Assembly (NCBI GenBank): GCA_958295665.1
Contig: OY282560.1
Coordinates: 26,929,653-26,993,652 of the forward strand
DNA length: 64,000 bases
Direction of reading: 5' to 3'
Source of the DNA: Tipula vernalis
Taxonomy: Eukaryota > Arthropoda > Insecta > Diptera > Tipulidae
The notes under the pieces: model-generated
Told to the model about the DNA's origin: nothing
Database searches by the model: none
Seen by the model: the letters and a program-made list of their open reading frames with translations, nothing else
Position numbers and translations under genes: made by a program
In this document: positions 1-11,901 of the stretch, in pieces
Layout: each line of letters begins with the position of its first letter
How positions within the stretch are numbered: position 1 is the stretch's first letter

Positions 1-682
1 CACGACATACCGTGAACTTTAGCCAGACCACACCAGAGCTCTGATTCTTTGTCTGATTACGAAATCTTTGGATTTCGTTATAATGTAACTACCCATATCC
101 AGTGCTACTCTGTTGCAGAACCAAAACCAATTCTTTGGAATTGCCATCTATTGGAAACAGGATAATTATAACAAATGCATGCACCGGAGAATGTTGGTTG
201 TATAGAGGGTTCAAGTTTTTTAACTATAGTAAAATTGCGGCTGCCGCCCCAAATCCCCACTTTAACGATTTCTTGAAGTTCTAACATTCACAGAAATTAG
301 AACATTTTTTAAAAATTGATTAGCATTGGTTCTCCTTGCGCAGCCTTGATTTTCATATTTAACTTCATAAATTTCAATGGAGTTTCATTTTTAACGGGAC
401 ACTTTACTTTGTATTTTAAAATTGAAATCTCCACGTTAAAAAGGAAGACCTCTTTGAATTTTCATTAAGACAACAGTGTGGTACAAATTATTGCAGAAGT
501 TAGAAAAACAACGTTGCCCCGTTAAGGAATTATTCTTACTGAGCAGAATATGGTTTTTAAACTAAAGCTTATTCCCTTAACTTCTTTTAAATACTCTTCA
601 ACACCGTCAATCGGAGGCTGCTGCTTATTCTTTCAATTTGATTGTTTCCTGTCTGTTTTGAAACTAAATGAATTTACTTAAC
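1..682. other. Unassigned AT-rich sequence
   Basis: I see no supported gene here. Short frames overlap on both strands around 102-287, but neither has a recognisable motif and neither continues past that interval. The segment ends at the 7-bp direct repeat that flanks the foldback-like element starting at 690. Confidence 0.5.
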
Positions 683-689
683 AATTTTT

Positions 690-1609
690 GGGGAACCGTT
701 CATAATGCCGCGTTTTAAAATGTCGCGTTTTAAAATACCGCGTTTCAAAATGCCGCGTGGTACAAAATGTCGCGTTTTAAAATGTCGCGTTCCAAAATGC
801 CGCGAGGTACAAAATGTCGCGTGGTACAAAATGTCGCGTTTTAAAATGTCGCGTTTCAAAATGCAGCGAGGTAAAAAATGTCGCGTGGTACAAAATGTCG
901 CGTTTTAAATTGCCGCGTGGTTCAAAACACGCGTGGTACAAAATGACGCGTTTTAAAATGACGCGTTTTGAAAAATCCCTTATAAATCAATACAATATGA
1001 TGTGAAATAATAAATAATTTAATAAAAATTATTTGAAACAAGCAAATTGTGTTTAAACATATAGTAAAATTTTCCTTCACTGAATGGAAATTATTTATAA
1101 ATGTAATTTTATGTAATTATAAAGTGGGTCTAAGAAAAAGAACGCAAATGTTGAAATTTATTAGAATATTCCTTCACTAAAATGTTAAAGTTAAGTCCTT
1201 ATATATTTTCGACGATTTTTTATCGACATTTTAAAACGCGACATTTTGTAACACGCGACATTTTGTACGTCGCGGCATTGTGAAACGCGACATTTTAAAA
1301 CGCGTCTTTTTGTATCACGCGAAATTTTGTACCTCGCGGAATTTTGAAACGCGACATTTTAAGACGCGACATTTTGTAACACGCGACATTTTGTACGTCG
1401 CGGCATTGTGAAACGCGACATTTTAAAACGCGTCTTTTTGTATCACGCGAAATTTTGTACCTCGCGGAATTTTGAAACGCGACATTTTAAGACGCAACAT
1501 TTTGTACCACGCGACATTTTGTACCTCGCGGCATTTTGAAACGCGACATTTTAAAACGCGACATTTTAAAACGCGACATTTTAAAACGCGGCATTTTGAC
1601 CCGGACCCC
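690..1609. mobile_element. Foldback-like element built of inverted minisatellites
   Basis: Two arms in opposite orientation (about 700-975 and 1229-1600) are arrays of short units of about 13-16 bp around the core AAAATGTCGCGT. They are separated by a unique AT-rich loop (976-1228). The outer ends are similar (GGGGAACCG on the left; GGGGTCCGG on the right, read inward). AATTTTT occurs exactly at both outer edges (683-689 and 1610-1616), as a 7-bp target-site duplication would. The right arm has an exact 128-bp higher-order period (starts at 1237, 1365, 1493). Known families with this architecture are Drosophila Foldback and Galileo; Galileo gives 7-bp duplications. No transposase is encoded, so it would depend on a helper. 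The short frames through the arms are repeat artefacts. Confidence 0.7.
1237..1600. repeat. 128-bp higher-order tandem repeat within foldback right arm
   Basis: The array of CGCGACATTTT-type units is organised into a larger unit of 128 bp. The first two copies (from 1237 and 1365) are nearly identical and the third (from 1493) is partial and diverged. This points to recent unequal exchange or slippage inside one arm only, because the left arm lacks this order. Confidence 0.75.
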
Positions 1610-1616
1610 AATTTTT

Positions 1617-3330
1617 GTTATGGAATAACAATCATTAAGACCTGTTGCACATATTATTGCACTATTAAGTTTCTGTAAATTAGTCACGCTTACAAAGCAT
1701 GTCACCTCCTTTTCAAATTATTGATGTGAACTGTAATACTATCTTTTCCTCACCACCCTTCTAGAACTACCTAACACAAGTAGAACCGAAACAAAAACAA
1801 AACTACATATTCTGCTTTAAGGTTACTAAACAAAGTCAACAACAAAACTCTAGCGAATTAAAACGCAAACATAAATAATCACGCTCTATATGACGCTAAT
1901 GATTATTGCCCTAGATTTGCAAAATCGTATAAAATTCCTAAAATAAATATTTATTAATACAATATAATACAATAATAAGGATGGACTTTTTATATGTCAA
2001 TATTAATTGGCGTGAAAATGTGAATTGCAAAAATCGTCCAACGAACCGGATACTTAATATTTTGCTTATTATTGTCTATATGTATTTATATAAAGGTAAA
2101 GCGGCCGAGTTAATTAAAATTTAAAAATAAATAACAGACGCATTTTTTTTTTTTTTTGGTTGTTCGCGGAAAAATTATTTGATTTATTTAACAATGCTGA
2201 GGTGGAAAATACAGGGAGTGGTGTGTTAATAAATGATAACCGATTTTTTTTTTTGTTACGATATTTTCAAATATAAAAAATAAAAATCGAGTATATGTAC
2301 CATGGTATACAAATTCTAGGTGATTGATGGCTTAAAAGTTTATGTAAAAATGGGTTGTTATTTTCTTTGTTGTATTTGTTACATTGTTACGTATCGTGAC
2401 CTATTCGAAATATTCCCAGCTCAAACAATTTTGTATTTTTTTACGCAATTTTTCATTGTTTTCGCTGCGACATAGAGGTAGCACCACGATTGAAAAATTT
2501 GTTGATATAGGTGTTACGGATTGATAAAATTTGAATATGTATAGCTTGTTTTGGTTTAATTAAATATTTGCGTCATCACATTTATTTATGAAATGTGTTA
2601 TAAACGAAGGTCACGCAGTTGATTGGTCGAGAAATTGTGATTCAGAAACATTATTGAATTCGATTTTCAAGCAATAATCCATCTACACTGTGGCGCTATT
2701 TTTAAACCATTCGCCAATGTTGATTTGAGAAAAAGGAAAACTAAACCTACTATATCATACGAAATATAGAATGAGGTATCTCGAATAGAACATCTCTCTA
2801 ACTTTCTTAACCATTTAATAACTAAACGGAATTTTTATTAATTTTCTTAATTCACCTTATTGGATTATAAACCCATCACCTTATAAACTCATCTTATATA
2901 AAACAAAAACAAACAAATACAAAATCAAAATGTCGGGACGAGTATTTTAGAGCAAGCGGCCAAAAATTTGAAATAATTAAAACCAATGAAAATGGATTAA
3001 TACAGCCTTTACACTTCAAATTGAACCTTTTATACTTTAAATTGTACCTTTGACGGGAAACCGAATTGAACCTAGGATGGAATTTATCTATTCTTAACGG
3101 ATTTGAGTGAAATTGGTTATTCTTTAAAGCTCTGGCAGCAATTACTCAGAAAACATAACCCAAAGTATAAAATGAAGGATTGGTGATTCACCGAAACCTC
3201 AACAGTATAGAATTCATATTGACATATTTCTCACAACTTCATTCATGAATAATTTTTAGGTAACATTTCCTTGTGTTCGTTGGAAACGTTAAAATTTATC
3301 ATATTTGGTTACAAATACTCCCCTAAAATC
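1617..3330. other. AT-rich sequence without recognisable gene
   Basis: There are several poly-A/T runs and no open frame or motif that I can assign. It could be intergenic or intronic. Confidence 0.5.
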
Positions 3331-3331
3331 C

Positions 3332-3575
3332 GTTAAGAAATAGACACTTTCCATCCTAATTTGTCTTATTCCAGAATTGCATCTAAAAATAATTTTAGAA
3401 TCCCACTTCTAGTATGCCTATCCAATTTCATCATAATCTGTTGAGAAATAGGCAAATTCCATCATACTTGGTCATATTCCAGAACTTCATCCAAAAATCA
3501 TTTTAGAATCCAATTTTCAGTGTACCTATCAAATTTCATCATAATCGGTTCAAAAATCAGCAAGTTCCATCCATA
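3332..3575. repeat. 108-bp tandem repeat, about 2.2 copies
   Basis: Segments starting at 3332 (GTTAAGAAATAG), 3440 (GTTGAGAAATAG) and 3548 (GTTCAAAAATCAG) share the same series of words: TTCCAT, TATTCCAGAA, TTTTAGAATCC and AATTTCATCATAATC. The spacing is exactly 108 bp between successive copies. A weaker upstream relative may start near 3228. The copies differ at perhaps a fifth of positions, so this is an old, short array. Confidence 0.7.
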
Positions 3576-5340
3576 TGCCATACATATAATTTGCTAAAGG
3601 TTTAATTTGAGGTGTAAAAACGGAAATCCAGGATGCAAATTGGGCCAATTGAAAGAATTTACATTGTGTCAAAAAGTACCGGAAATTGTTAAATACAACA
3701 TAAAATTTAAGTTCAACCATAAAAATTAATTTTGTCGCCCTCACAAAGTATACCCCATTCGAAGATATACACATATGCCAGCGTTTTTCCAATCACCGAA
3801 ACACTTTTTATAGGCATTTTCCTGGAGGGCCTTTAGTTCGCGCGCTGAATTTTGTTTTATGGGTTGAATGGAGTCGACTCACTTAACCAACTGATGTAAA
3901 CAAAATAGTTGACAGATCGCGCTCAAAGTTGGCATCATAATGAAAGACAGTCCTACCAATCTAGGAATAATAATTCCCGGTTTCATATTATGGAAACGAT
4001 ATGAATTAGCGCCGCCATTTTATTAATTTGGCGAAACTTTTAATTCGAGTAACTTTATAATATTAGTATAAACTCAGGCTGACTTTCCTATCTGGTTGTA
4101 TTTTCTTGTAAAATTACAGATCAAAAAGGCTGTAGCCTGATAAAAATAGTTTAGGCGCTGAAAGATGAACGATATTTTAAAGCTTCATAATTTTTGCTAT
4201 TACGTGAATCATGTTGACCAAATACGTCGCAATGTCGTGTTACACCGATTTGTCTGCAACTTGGCTAAATAATTTGATTGAGATATAGCCAACAAGTGAA
4301 GAGCAATGCTCTTGTTTTTATTTGAAACTCAATGAAGATATTGACGTTAAAGGCGAGAAAGTTAAAAAATCGTTTGTGATTTATGAAGTGTGGTATGTTC
4401 CTGTTCCTAAAATTAGTTTTTGAAAAATGTTTTAGTCGTGTATGATTGGCTCTGTATAATCCGGTCAGGTCTGACATTCTTATATCTGTCATTTCATGTC
4501 CGTTGATATTTTGAAAATCATTACTATTTTCCTCGTTGAGGTTAAAAGCTAAGAATCATCATGATCGGGCATCAGGTGGCTGCCTGAGCGAAGTGAGTAA
4601 GTATTTTCAGAGCAATCTACAACACATAGAAACTTTTTCTGCAATTCCTAAAGGTGATTACAAAATTTCCGGTTAGCGTTCTGTTATCGGAGCCACAGTT
4701 CGAATATAATTATTTACACTTCGACTTTTTATAATTAAAAACAAGGTCACCTTTTTTGTTTCTTTTTATTTTTATTGGACTGTATTTATTCACCGTGTTA
4801 GTGTTGTTTCGAGGCTACTCTTTTTTTTGTTTTTCATCTCATATTTTGAGTGGGGATAAAAAACTAAAGTTGGTATTACCAAATGCTAAATAATAATTCA
4901 CCCGTCTGGTAGCCATCTATGGTCGAACATTCCAACCAAAATTATTGTTGGATGATAAAACCTCATAGATGGAACCCTAATTCACATTTTGGTAATCCAA
5001 TTTTATTCATACTTATACTCATACTTCATACTACTATAATATAATATTTACATAATAGGTTCTTAACATCTAAGTCTTATTATTATTATTATTTTTTTTT
5101 ATTGTAATTCAAATTATAATTGACATAAATTATGCAACTCTATGTTTACAAATTAAAAGTATCTACCTTGTGAGAATTCCATAACAACAAAAATATTTCA
5201 GTGGTCTAAATCGTTAGCAAATCTGTCAATTGAATTCATAAATTTATACCCGCTTCCCCATTTATTCATTTTGCCATTTCAACTGGATTATCCAATGGTA
5301 AGATACATACTTTTGTAATACTACGTTTAAATTTAGAGTT
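3576..5340. other. AT-rich sequence without recognisable gene
   Basis: Frames around 3550-3792 and 4265-4492 (minus) show no family motif and low-complexity composition. I see nothing else to annotate. Confidence 0.45.
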
Positions 5341-6159
5341 TTGGGTTTTTACAATCCAACTCTTACATGCCCATCAGCACCAGGATGTGTTTTGGCTATT
5401 CGAGCGAGGCCCCATTGCTGCGGTGGAATGTTATCCTCTTTGAGTATAACCATCGCTCCTACTTCAACATTTGAGGACATCGAAGCCCATTTTTTACGCA
5501 TTTGTAAATGGTTCAAATACTCCAACAACCAACGCTTTCAAAACTGACGCAACAAATGCTGCATTCTCTGGAAATGCGACAACTAATTAAAATCGAGATG
5601 CTCTAACGACGGGTCGAGCAAAGCCGTTATTGCTGAGCCGATTAAAAAATGTCCCGGTGTTAATACGGAAAGATCAGACGGAACCTCAGACATCGGCGTG
5701 AGTGGTCGAGAATTGAGACAACTTTCGATTTGCGCAATAAGCGTTAATAATTCTTCGACAGTGTATGTTGCGACCCCGACAACACGCTTAAAATGGAACT
5801 TTGCACTTTTTACAGCGGCCTCCCAAAGGCCTCCAAAGTGAGGTGATCTAGGAGGTATCGTGTGCCAATTAATATTCTCTTCCACCGACTCGCAGCATCC
5901 CTTCTGAATCTATGAACGAAGTAAGAGCTTTCAATTTGCTTCTTGTTAACAACTCTTTGCCCTTTTGAATCTTCGATATTTCAGCCTGATATTCTTTATG
6001 CTGAATCATTTTTACAAATATCTTAAGAGACATCCCTGTTTCTTGGGACGTGATAGAACCACGTTTACAGACTCCTAATACTAACGTACTCGACTTGCGA
6101 TTGTTTATCACTAACTTAACGTTGTCAATAAATCGTTTTACATAAGCCGTTACTCGCAA
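5341..6159 (-). pseudogene. BEL/Pao integrase with C-terminal DUF5641-like domain
   Basis: An N-terminal piece (6159-5869) ends in a segment with EGMLRVGGR, the usual start of the integrase region. The core (5885-5583) has WHTIPPRSPHFGGLWEAAVK, then LNSRPLTPM and LTPGHFLIG, all strongly typical of BEL/Pao integrase. A different frame (minus strand of 5547-5341) encodes PPQQWGLARIAKTHPGADGH followed by VRV, the DUF5641 domain at the C-terminus. At least two frameshifts separate the parts, and most of the catalytic core between them is lost. Confidence 0.8.
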
Positions 6160-6272
6160 TAACTTGTTTAAGTCAGAAAACTTTCTTGAGTTCTAACTAC
6201 TCAGGATCTATTTTGTTTTTTTTGGAAATTTCGGCCACCCGATGAGTTGGACTGTGAATAAGAAGATCCATT

Positions 6273-6503
6273 TCACCATAACTCTGCATTTTGCATTTCA
6301 CTTGACATGAGGCCTCGTGATGCCAGATCAGCTGGGTTATCCAGTGACGGTACATTATACCAATCCTCTGGTTTTGTTAAATCTTGAATAACTGAGATTC
6401 GATTAGCGACAAACATAGCAAATCTAACTGGTACTGATTTTATGCGATACAACGTGATCTCTGAATCAAACCAAAGACATATTCTAGTGAAATTAATATC
6501 CAT
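6273..6503 (-). pseudogene. BEL/Pao RNase H-like segment
   Basis: The frame contains WFDSEITLYRI and, further on, FVANRISVIQDL, WYNVPSLDNPADLASRG. These match the Pao RNase H region (usual form ...D S..V..WI..., then F V.NRV..I and the segment W..V....NPAD..SRG). It sits between reverse transcriptase and integrase as expected. Confidence 0.75.
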
Positions 6504-6616
6504 AGTTGATATTACTTTATGTGCTAATTGAGCTGTCAGAACTGCTGCACAAAGTTCTAATCTCGGTATTGTTTATTTATTCAGATGTGCGATTCTCGAT
6601 TTTGCACACAACAATT

Positions 6617-7800
6617 TTATTTGACACTTTCCCGAACGGTCAAAACTCCGAAGGTATATTGAATAACCGTACCCCACGTCTGAAGTTCTGCGAATTCAGC
6701 TTGGGGAATTATTACACAACGTGGACTATTAAGATTTACTTCAGAGATTTCTACTTTAAATTTATTCCAATAGTTTGCCCTTTCACTCGACAATTCGTCG
6801 TCCCACGAGATCTTCGAGTCTGCCCATAATGATTGCATATACAATTTCGCTATCAAAATCACTGGCGTACACACTCCTAATGGATCATACAACTGCGCGA
6901 TCTCAGATAGGACCGTACGTTTAGTACATTTATCAAAATTAATAAACTTCGGAAAATTTATTACTAATGAATCCAACTTGAAATTCCATTTCAACCCAAG
7001 AACTGAAACTGAAGTTACTTTTTCATCATTTTCATCAGATGATAATTGTAGAAAGTTTGAATGTCACTTTCTCAATTCAAACCCTCCGCTTTTGAGTAAT
7101 TTCATAAGATCATCTTTGATAATTTGAGCTTGAGTCGACATAGAAATCGGATAATATGATCTTCAGCTTCATCCATACCAAGTTGTTTTAACGTTCGTTT
7201 AGCCAGATATGGAGCACTTGCCGTCCCATACGTCACGGTCTTCATTCGAAAACCTTTTACGACACCGTCTTGAGAATCTCTCCACCAAACTCTATGTAAA
7301 TCGCGTTGATTTTCGTGAATCAGAATCTGGCGATACATCTTAGCGATATCCGCCGTAAATCCAATTACGTGTTTTCGGAAACGATTGATCACAGAAAATA
7401 GATCACTTTGGATCTTGGGCCCTGTCATGAGAGTATCATTTAGCGAAATATTTGTTGAACTTTTAGCCAAAGCATTGAACACCACTCGTAATTTGGTTGT
7501 GGTACTACTTTCGCACAGTACTGCATGGTGCGGTAAGTAAAAGACTTTACTCATTCAGAGTTACATTGCTCTGGTGCCATCACCAGTTCCATATGGCTCA
7601 AGCTTAGATACTCTTCCATAAATTGTATATATTGAGATCGAACTTAATGGAGAATTAAATTGACGCCATGCAAACAGACCCGATTCGCCCAACTCGGATA
7701 TGTTCGGTTTTAGTGGCAATGACACACTGTATCTTCCAGTCTTATCACGAGACACATTGTCAGCATAGTGTTCTTCGCATAGCTTTTCTTCAATTGACAA
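6617..7800 (-). pseudogene. BEL/Pao reverse transcriptase and RNase H start
   Basis: Pieces at 7800-7561, 7554-7102 and 6994-6617 line up with Pao reverse transcriptase. Recognisable motifs include YLPHHAVLCESSTTTKLRVV, SLNDTLMTGP, ADIAKMYRQI and TVTYGTASAPYLAKR. The segment that should hold the catalytic Y-x-D-D box after this point reads as unrelated residues, so the active site appears deleted or shifted. The next piece resumes with TVLSEIAQLYDPLGVCTPVI, the connection to RNase H. It cannot be functional. Confidence 0.8.
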
Positions 7801-7915
7801 GCTATTAGGAGAAGATATCTCCTCAATTTGTCAATTTGTGAGCTCAACTTAACTAATGTACTAACATTTGATATGGAGATATTTATTGAATTTAAACTCT
7901 GAATACAATTATTCA

Positions 7916-8503
7916 TTAAACCAGTGTAGTGTATTCAACATTTCCGGATATAACATAACCGAATTCGGACTTTTGAAAAAGCGGCAGTTCGGCAACTATC
8001 TGAATTTTATCACTTAACATGATTTCATGATAAATCTCAGCTCCGATCAATAAATCTATTTTATCCGGCGTAAATAACAACGGATCAGCCAGAACAATAT
8101 GATTAGGTACGACCTGTTCGTTAAATGAAAACGGAAACATTGGTAAATTACCAGTTATTTTTGGTAACACCACAAATTCTAATATATTTGAATAGTCTGA
8201 TACACAAAATGCAACTTCCACTTTCACTTTATGTCGAATCATCGTCAAACCTTAAGCGATTCCGGCAATTCGTATAGAAACAGGTTGCTTTTTAATGTTC
8301 AAAAATTGACAAGCCCTTTCTGTGATAAAATTAGTCTGAGACCCACTATCAAGTAAGACTCGAACCTTTAATTTATACCCATTGATATTTTTCACATAAA
8401 TAATAGCAGTTGCCAAAAGAATTTGTTTGCACCTTTGCATTCGATTCGTCGTTTGAAGAAACCATATTTCGAGTCTGCGTACACAATGTGTTTCGTACCT
8501 CAC
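7916..8503 (-). pseudogene. BEL/Pao aspartic protease region
   Basis: Two frames (8503-8252 and 8248-7916) join across a stop near 8250. The first carries VRVLLDSGSQTNFI, the D-S/T-G catalytic motif of a retroviral-type aspartic protease, and then ERACQFLNI. The second has ADPLLFTPDKIDLLIGAEIY and FGYVISGNVEY, the conserved flank (DUF1758) that leads into reverse transcriptase. The domain would process the element's own polyprotein. It is broken by the stop. Confidence 0.75.
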
Positions 8504-8646
8504 TGGGGAGCGATGACTTTATTTGATTGGATTGATTGAATAAAGAGGTTCCACTCATCCTTGACAAAGCATTGTTATTATTTGATGATGTACCTGCATT
8601 TGAGATAACTCCATTTTCAGAAAAACTACCATTTGACACAAATTTC

Positions 8647-8856
8647 CTATTGGTTGTATTTCCGAAATGTAACAATGTAAATATTATGTTTCAGATTACA
8701 TATTTGGCATGGTTTGGCAGTACATTTTGACACTTTATGGCTATATTTTAAATAATTACAACATAATCGATTTTCACTTGTAAATGCATATATCTCTTCT
8801 GGAGTGATTTTAACATCAGAAAACTTTGAACAATTTGAAAGCCCATGACCTCCCAA
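8647..8856 (-). pseudogene. BEL/Pao gag zinc-knuckle segment
   Basis: The frame shows the segment CCNYLKYSHKVSKC followed by CQICNLKHN, which matches the paired Cys/His knuckles (C..C...GH...C...CxxC..H) that close the gag region and precede the protease in Pao elements. The usual glycine before the histidine is serine here. The frame ends in different sequence after the second knuckle, a sign of a frameshift. Confidence 0.65.
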
Positions 8857-8866
8857 TTAAATAAGC

Positions 8867-9253
8867 CTAAGTAAGTAGTCTATCATGTGGTGTTTTAGTA
8901 ACTATCTCAACACGTGACGAATTATCCATCTTTTCAAGAAGATGGTGATTTAAGAAAAGATCCCAGCTAGTCGTATCTACTCCAAAGGCTCGAATCGCAT
9001 TATAATGTTTCTCAACAGTATTTTTAAAATCTTTAAGTGAATTAGTTGAATGCTCTTTCGGCTTTTCGACTTCGTAAATATATTTCATATGCTTTCTTTT
9101 AATTGAATTTTCATTGTTATAATTATCATAGATGGTCTTCCAAGCAATCTGGTAATTATCATTTGTGATTGGCAGATGCTCTATGTGATGATATGCCTGA
9201 CCCGTCTTAACGCAAGAAATCAAAAAATGGAATTTTGTAGTAAAACCTAACAA
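8867..9253 (-). pseudogene. BEL/Pao gag fragment
   Basis: The 128-residue frame contains YHHIEHLPITNDNYQIAWK followed by a lysine/glutamate-rich helix region. This resembles the gag domain (DUF1759 type) of BEL/Pao elements, in which an LPIT.ENY..AW motif is typical. The N-terminal part expected upstream is absent. Confidence 0.7.
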
Positions 9254-9309
9254 TCAAGGACCCTATACAATAATTTTAGTACATAGTTGATAATAACTTT
9301 TGTTTTCAT

Positions 9310-10205
9310 TTACGCTTCCTCTTGCAGCATTCGAAATAAGCTCGTTACTACTAAACTTTCCGGGTTTGCCGCTTGGGCATAACCGAAGTATGGTTTTTTA
9401 GTGCTGCTATGAATGCTACTAGGGCATCTTCTTCTGTAAAAGGTCGTTTTTTGGTGTGCTTCTTTTGTTCCATTAAAACATTGGGGAATAGACATATTGC
9501 CTATTTGTTTCGTTGCCCAAAGTTGAAATCGATTAAAATTTGTTTGACCTCCCCAAAGCTTTGTGGATTGCACGCTAGATGCAATATACCTCTTTTGCTT
9601 TGCCTTCAATTTTATTATTTGTAGCCTACACGTACAGGTTAAGCTGCTGTTCCGGGACAAATTGTGCAAAGACATTTACTGTGTCTTCTGCTGTTTTTAG
9701 CCGTGCCGTGAGCTGCTTACGGTTTCCATCGAGCAACGGTATCGATTTAACAGAATCCGGTATTCTGAATAAGTTTATTTTTTACTCCTAGTAGTTGTCG
9801 AACAACATTTATTTTTCCCGCCATTTCTAATATTTCTGCCATTTCTTGTTGGAAATCGTAATCTTATATCGATATTTTTCGTAGACTTTTTTAAATTCAC
9901 TTATAATAAACCGTGCCTGTAATGTAACTCACTGATTTATTGTTATGGAAATTTTAAATTAAATTTCGGTTTTCGATCCGTATCTGGTAGTACATGGGAA
10001 AATGAATTTTCCGGTCTGTGTATATCTTTTAGTGCACAGGTTTATTGGATTCTTTCGTGCTTATCTTGCAGTACCCGGAAAAAAAGAAATAGGGAATAGA
10101 AAGAAAATGTATTACCTCGAATCGTTGAATGAGTAGGTTCAAGTGTTGTCAGCCAAGCGGTGGGAAGCGAAGTCCTTTTCACCTCTGGCGGTTTCCCTCT
10201 GTCTC
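9310..10205 (-). mobile_element. Second gypsy copy: 5' leader and gag fragment
   Basis: On the minus strand this region is a diverged copy of the gag start of the element at 12.5-17.5 kb. Shared protein words across frames are FRIPDS.KSIP, DGNRKQL, NKIEGKAK and KKPYFGYAQ. The leader (9800-10200) also shares the TATCTGGTAGT/TATCTTGCAGT words and a segment around ACCGC...GAGG. There are many stops. It lacks a primer site and LTR at its 5' side, where it meets (TA)n at 10213. At the other side gag breaks off and BEL/Pao gag begins within 60 bp. Confidence 0.75.
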
Positions 10206-10210
10206 TCTCT

Positions 10211-10378
<168 letters not shown>

Positions 10379-11640
10379 GCCAAAAATTCAAAGGGGCATA
10401 AGCCGTAAAATCGAATTTTTCAGTATACCAATTTGAAACTTTTAATAGAGCTGTGAAAAAAACGTAACATTAAATTCTATTTATTCCAACGGCTCTCGGT
10501 ACGTACTTTAGATACAAATATATTGTCACCCGAACATTAGCCAATTTTTATTTTGTTAAAATTTCAGAATTTGCATTTTGTGGCATTTTGAAAAATTTAA
10601 CATTATTGCATTTTAATTTTGACTTTTACATAAAGGGCATCTATCATAAATTATGCCCTTTAATAAAATCATAGAATAAAAAACGTTTTGATTAACTCAA
10701 CTTAAATCTTTTATTATAATTTTCACTAACTGCCTTTCATTTCATGTTTTGTTTATTGCACAGTAACATCATGTTCAAGCTTCCAGAAAATATTTTATTC
10801 TGCATCACTGGGACCGACGCGACGTCAGGATCGTAGTTAGGTTCCTTGTTAGTAGGCAAATTTTTGTAAAGATCTTTCTTCTTTTCGTGATTTATTGGCA
10901 AAGTGTCAGTATAGGATTTGCTAAGGCTGTTTAAATTAAAAGAATTAATTCTTCAGCGAAAAATTTTCAGAACTCTAAATGGTTCATCCAAGTCGAGTGA
11001 TTTAGTCACATCAAATTTTTTTTCGAATCGCATCCATCGAACCAGTTTCAAAGAAAACGGATTTCCATCAGTGTCAGTTTTTCGTCAGTTTATCTTAGTT
11101 TTCGAAAATTCAGAGAAATTGTAAAATTATCTGAATTTTCGAAAAATAAGATAAACTGGCGAAAAATGCGCTACAGTTAAGAATTTATGATCAATAGATT
11201 TAACCGAACCGAATCCCAAAAATAAAGCAAACATAGTCGCTAGTCGCTACAAAAGAATTTTTATTCTGGGCTGGACAAGAATCGCTGTATAGAAAACTAT
11301 GTTTGTTGTATTTTGTGGAATAGAATTCAAAAAAGCAAATTAGCAGGACGTTATGTCATTTCCGCCTCGTTTTGCAATGGTTTCATCCCACATACACATA
11401 TAGCAATAAAGACTATCCGAAATACAATCGTGTAGAACACAACGAAGTTTTAAAATATGGTGTTGGAAGACACGCTTCCAAGTTAAATGTGCAAACTATT
11501 TTATTTTTATGGTCTTTAGCTAATGATAATGTCCAACTCTTTCATTTTCTACGATCTATCAGCATCATCGTGGTGCTTCGTTTGCTCGTCTATCAACTTT
11601 TCAAGTTCGACGCCGGTTTTAGGCAGTTCACTGTCTAAAA
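10379..11640. other. AT-rich sequence, no gene apart from a hairpin
   Basis: I see no gene in this stretch. It contains the inverted repeat at 11078-11166, listed separately. Other open frames (around 10918-11124 and 11372-11638) have no family motif. Confidence 0.45.
11078..11166. repeat. 37-bp-arm inverted repeat (hairpin)
   Basis: Arms at 11078-11114 and 11130-11166 are reverse complements with about two mismatches over 37 bp. They share TTTTTCG, CAGTTTATCTTA and TTTTCGAAAATTCAGA and are separated by only 15 bp. No target duplication is obvious. Confidence 0.85.
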
Positions 11641-11657
11641 TTCATTTCTTTAATAAT

Positions 11658-11841
11658 GAATTCAGCGAGGAAAATTTGGTAGCTCGTGATCACGAATTAT
11701 TGAAATTTCGTCAACCTTTTTACCACCTCCAATTTTTTTTTTTTTTTTTTTTATGGTTGCTCTGTACTTTTTTTGTAAAAAAGTTGACGAAATTTCAATA
11801 ATTCGTGATCACGAGCTAGCAAATTTTCCTCGCTGAATTCA
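11658..11841. repeat. 59-bp-arm inverted repeat (hairpin)
   Basis: The left arm (11658-11716) and right arm (11783-11841) match with a single mismatch over 59 bp. Both carry TGAATTCAGCGAGG, AGCTCGTGATCACGA and GAAATTTCGTCAAC. A looser match extends about eight bases further inward on each side. The loop is mostly a poly-T run. It may be a foldback MITE or a palindrome kept similar by conversion. Confidence 0.9.
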
Positions 11842-11901
11842 CCATAAATACCGATGGTTTGTTGTGGGATTCCGTGTAAAGTTTATACATCAGTGTTAAA
11901 G

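Larger units (their letters stand above)
5341..9253 (-). mobile_element. BEL/Pao LTR retrotransposon, decayed internal region
   Basis: Read on the minus strand, fragments follow the standard BEL/Pao order: gag (9253-8867), zinc knuckle (8856-8647), aspartic protease (8503-7916), reverse transcriptase (7800-6994), RNase H region (6994-6273), integrase (6159-5583) and C-terminal DUF5641-like domain (5547-5341). The frame changes at almost every boundary and there are stops, so no full polyprotein can be made. I could not find paired LTRs; the upstream edge abuts a gypsy gag fragment at 9310. It is an old, immobile copy. Confidence 0.85.

Noticed and set aside
674..1705. Six overlapping Cys/Arg/Lys-rich frames (repeated KCRVLKCRV-type)
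   Set aside because: They read through the minisatellite arms on both strands; the protein repeats are only the DNA repeat translated, with no start context or conservation.
4560..4640. A compact GC-richer stretch (GGTGGCTGCCTGAGCGAAG) considered as a possible tRNA gene
   Set aside because: No cloverleaf, A box or B box could be assembled around it.
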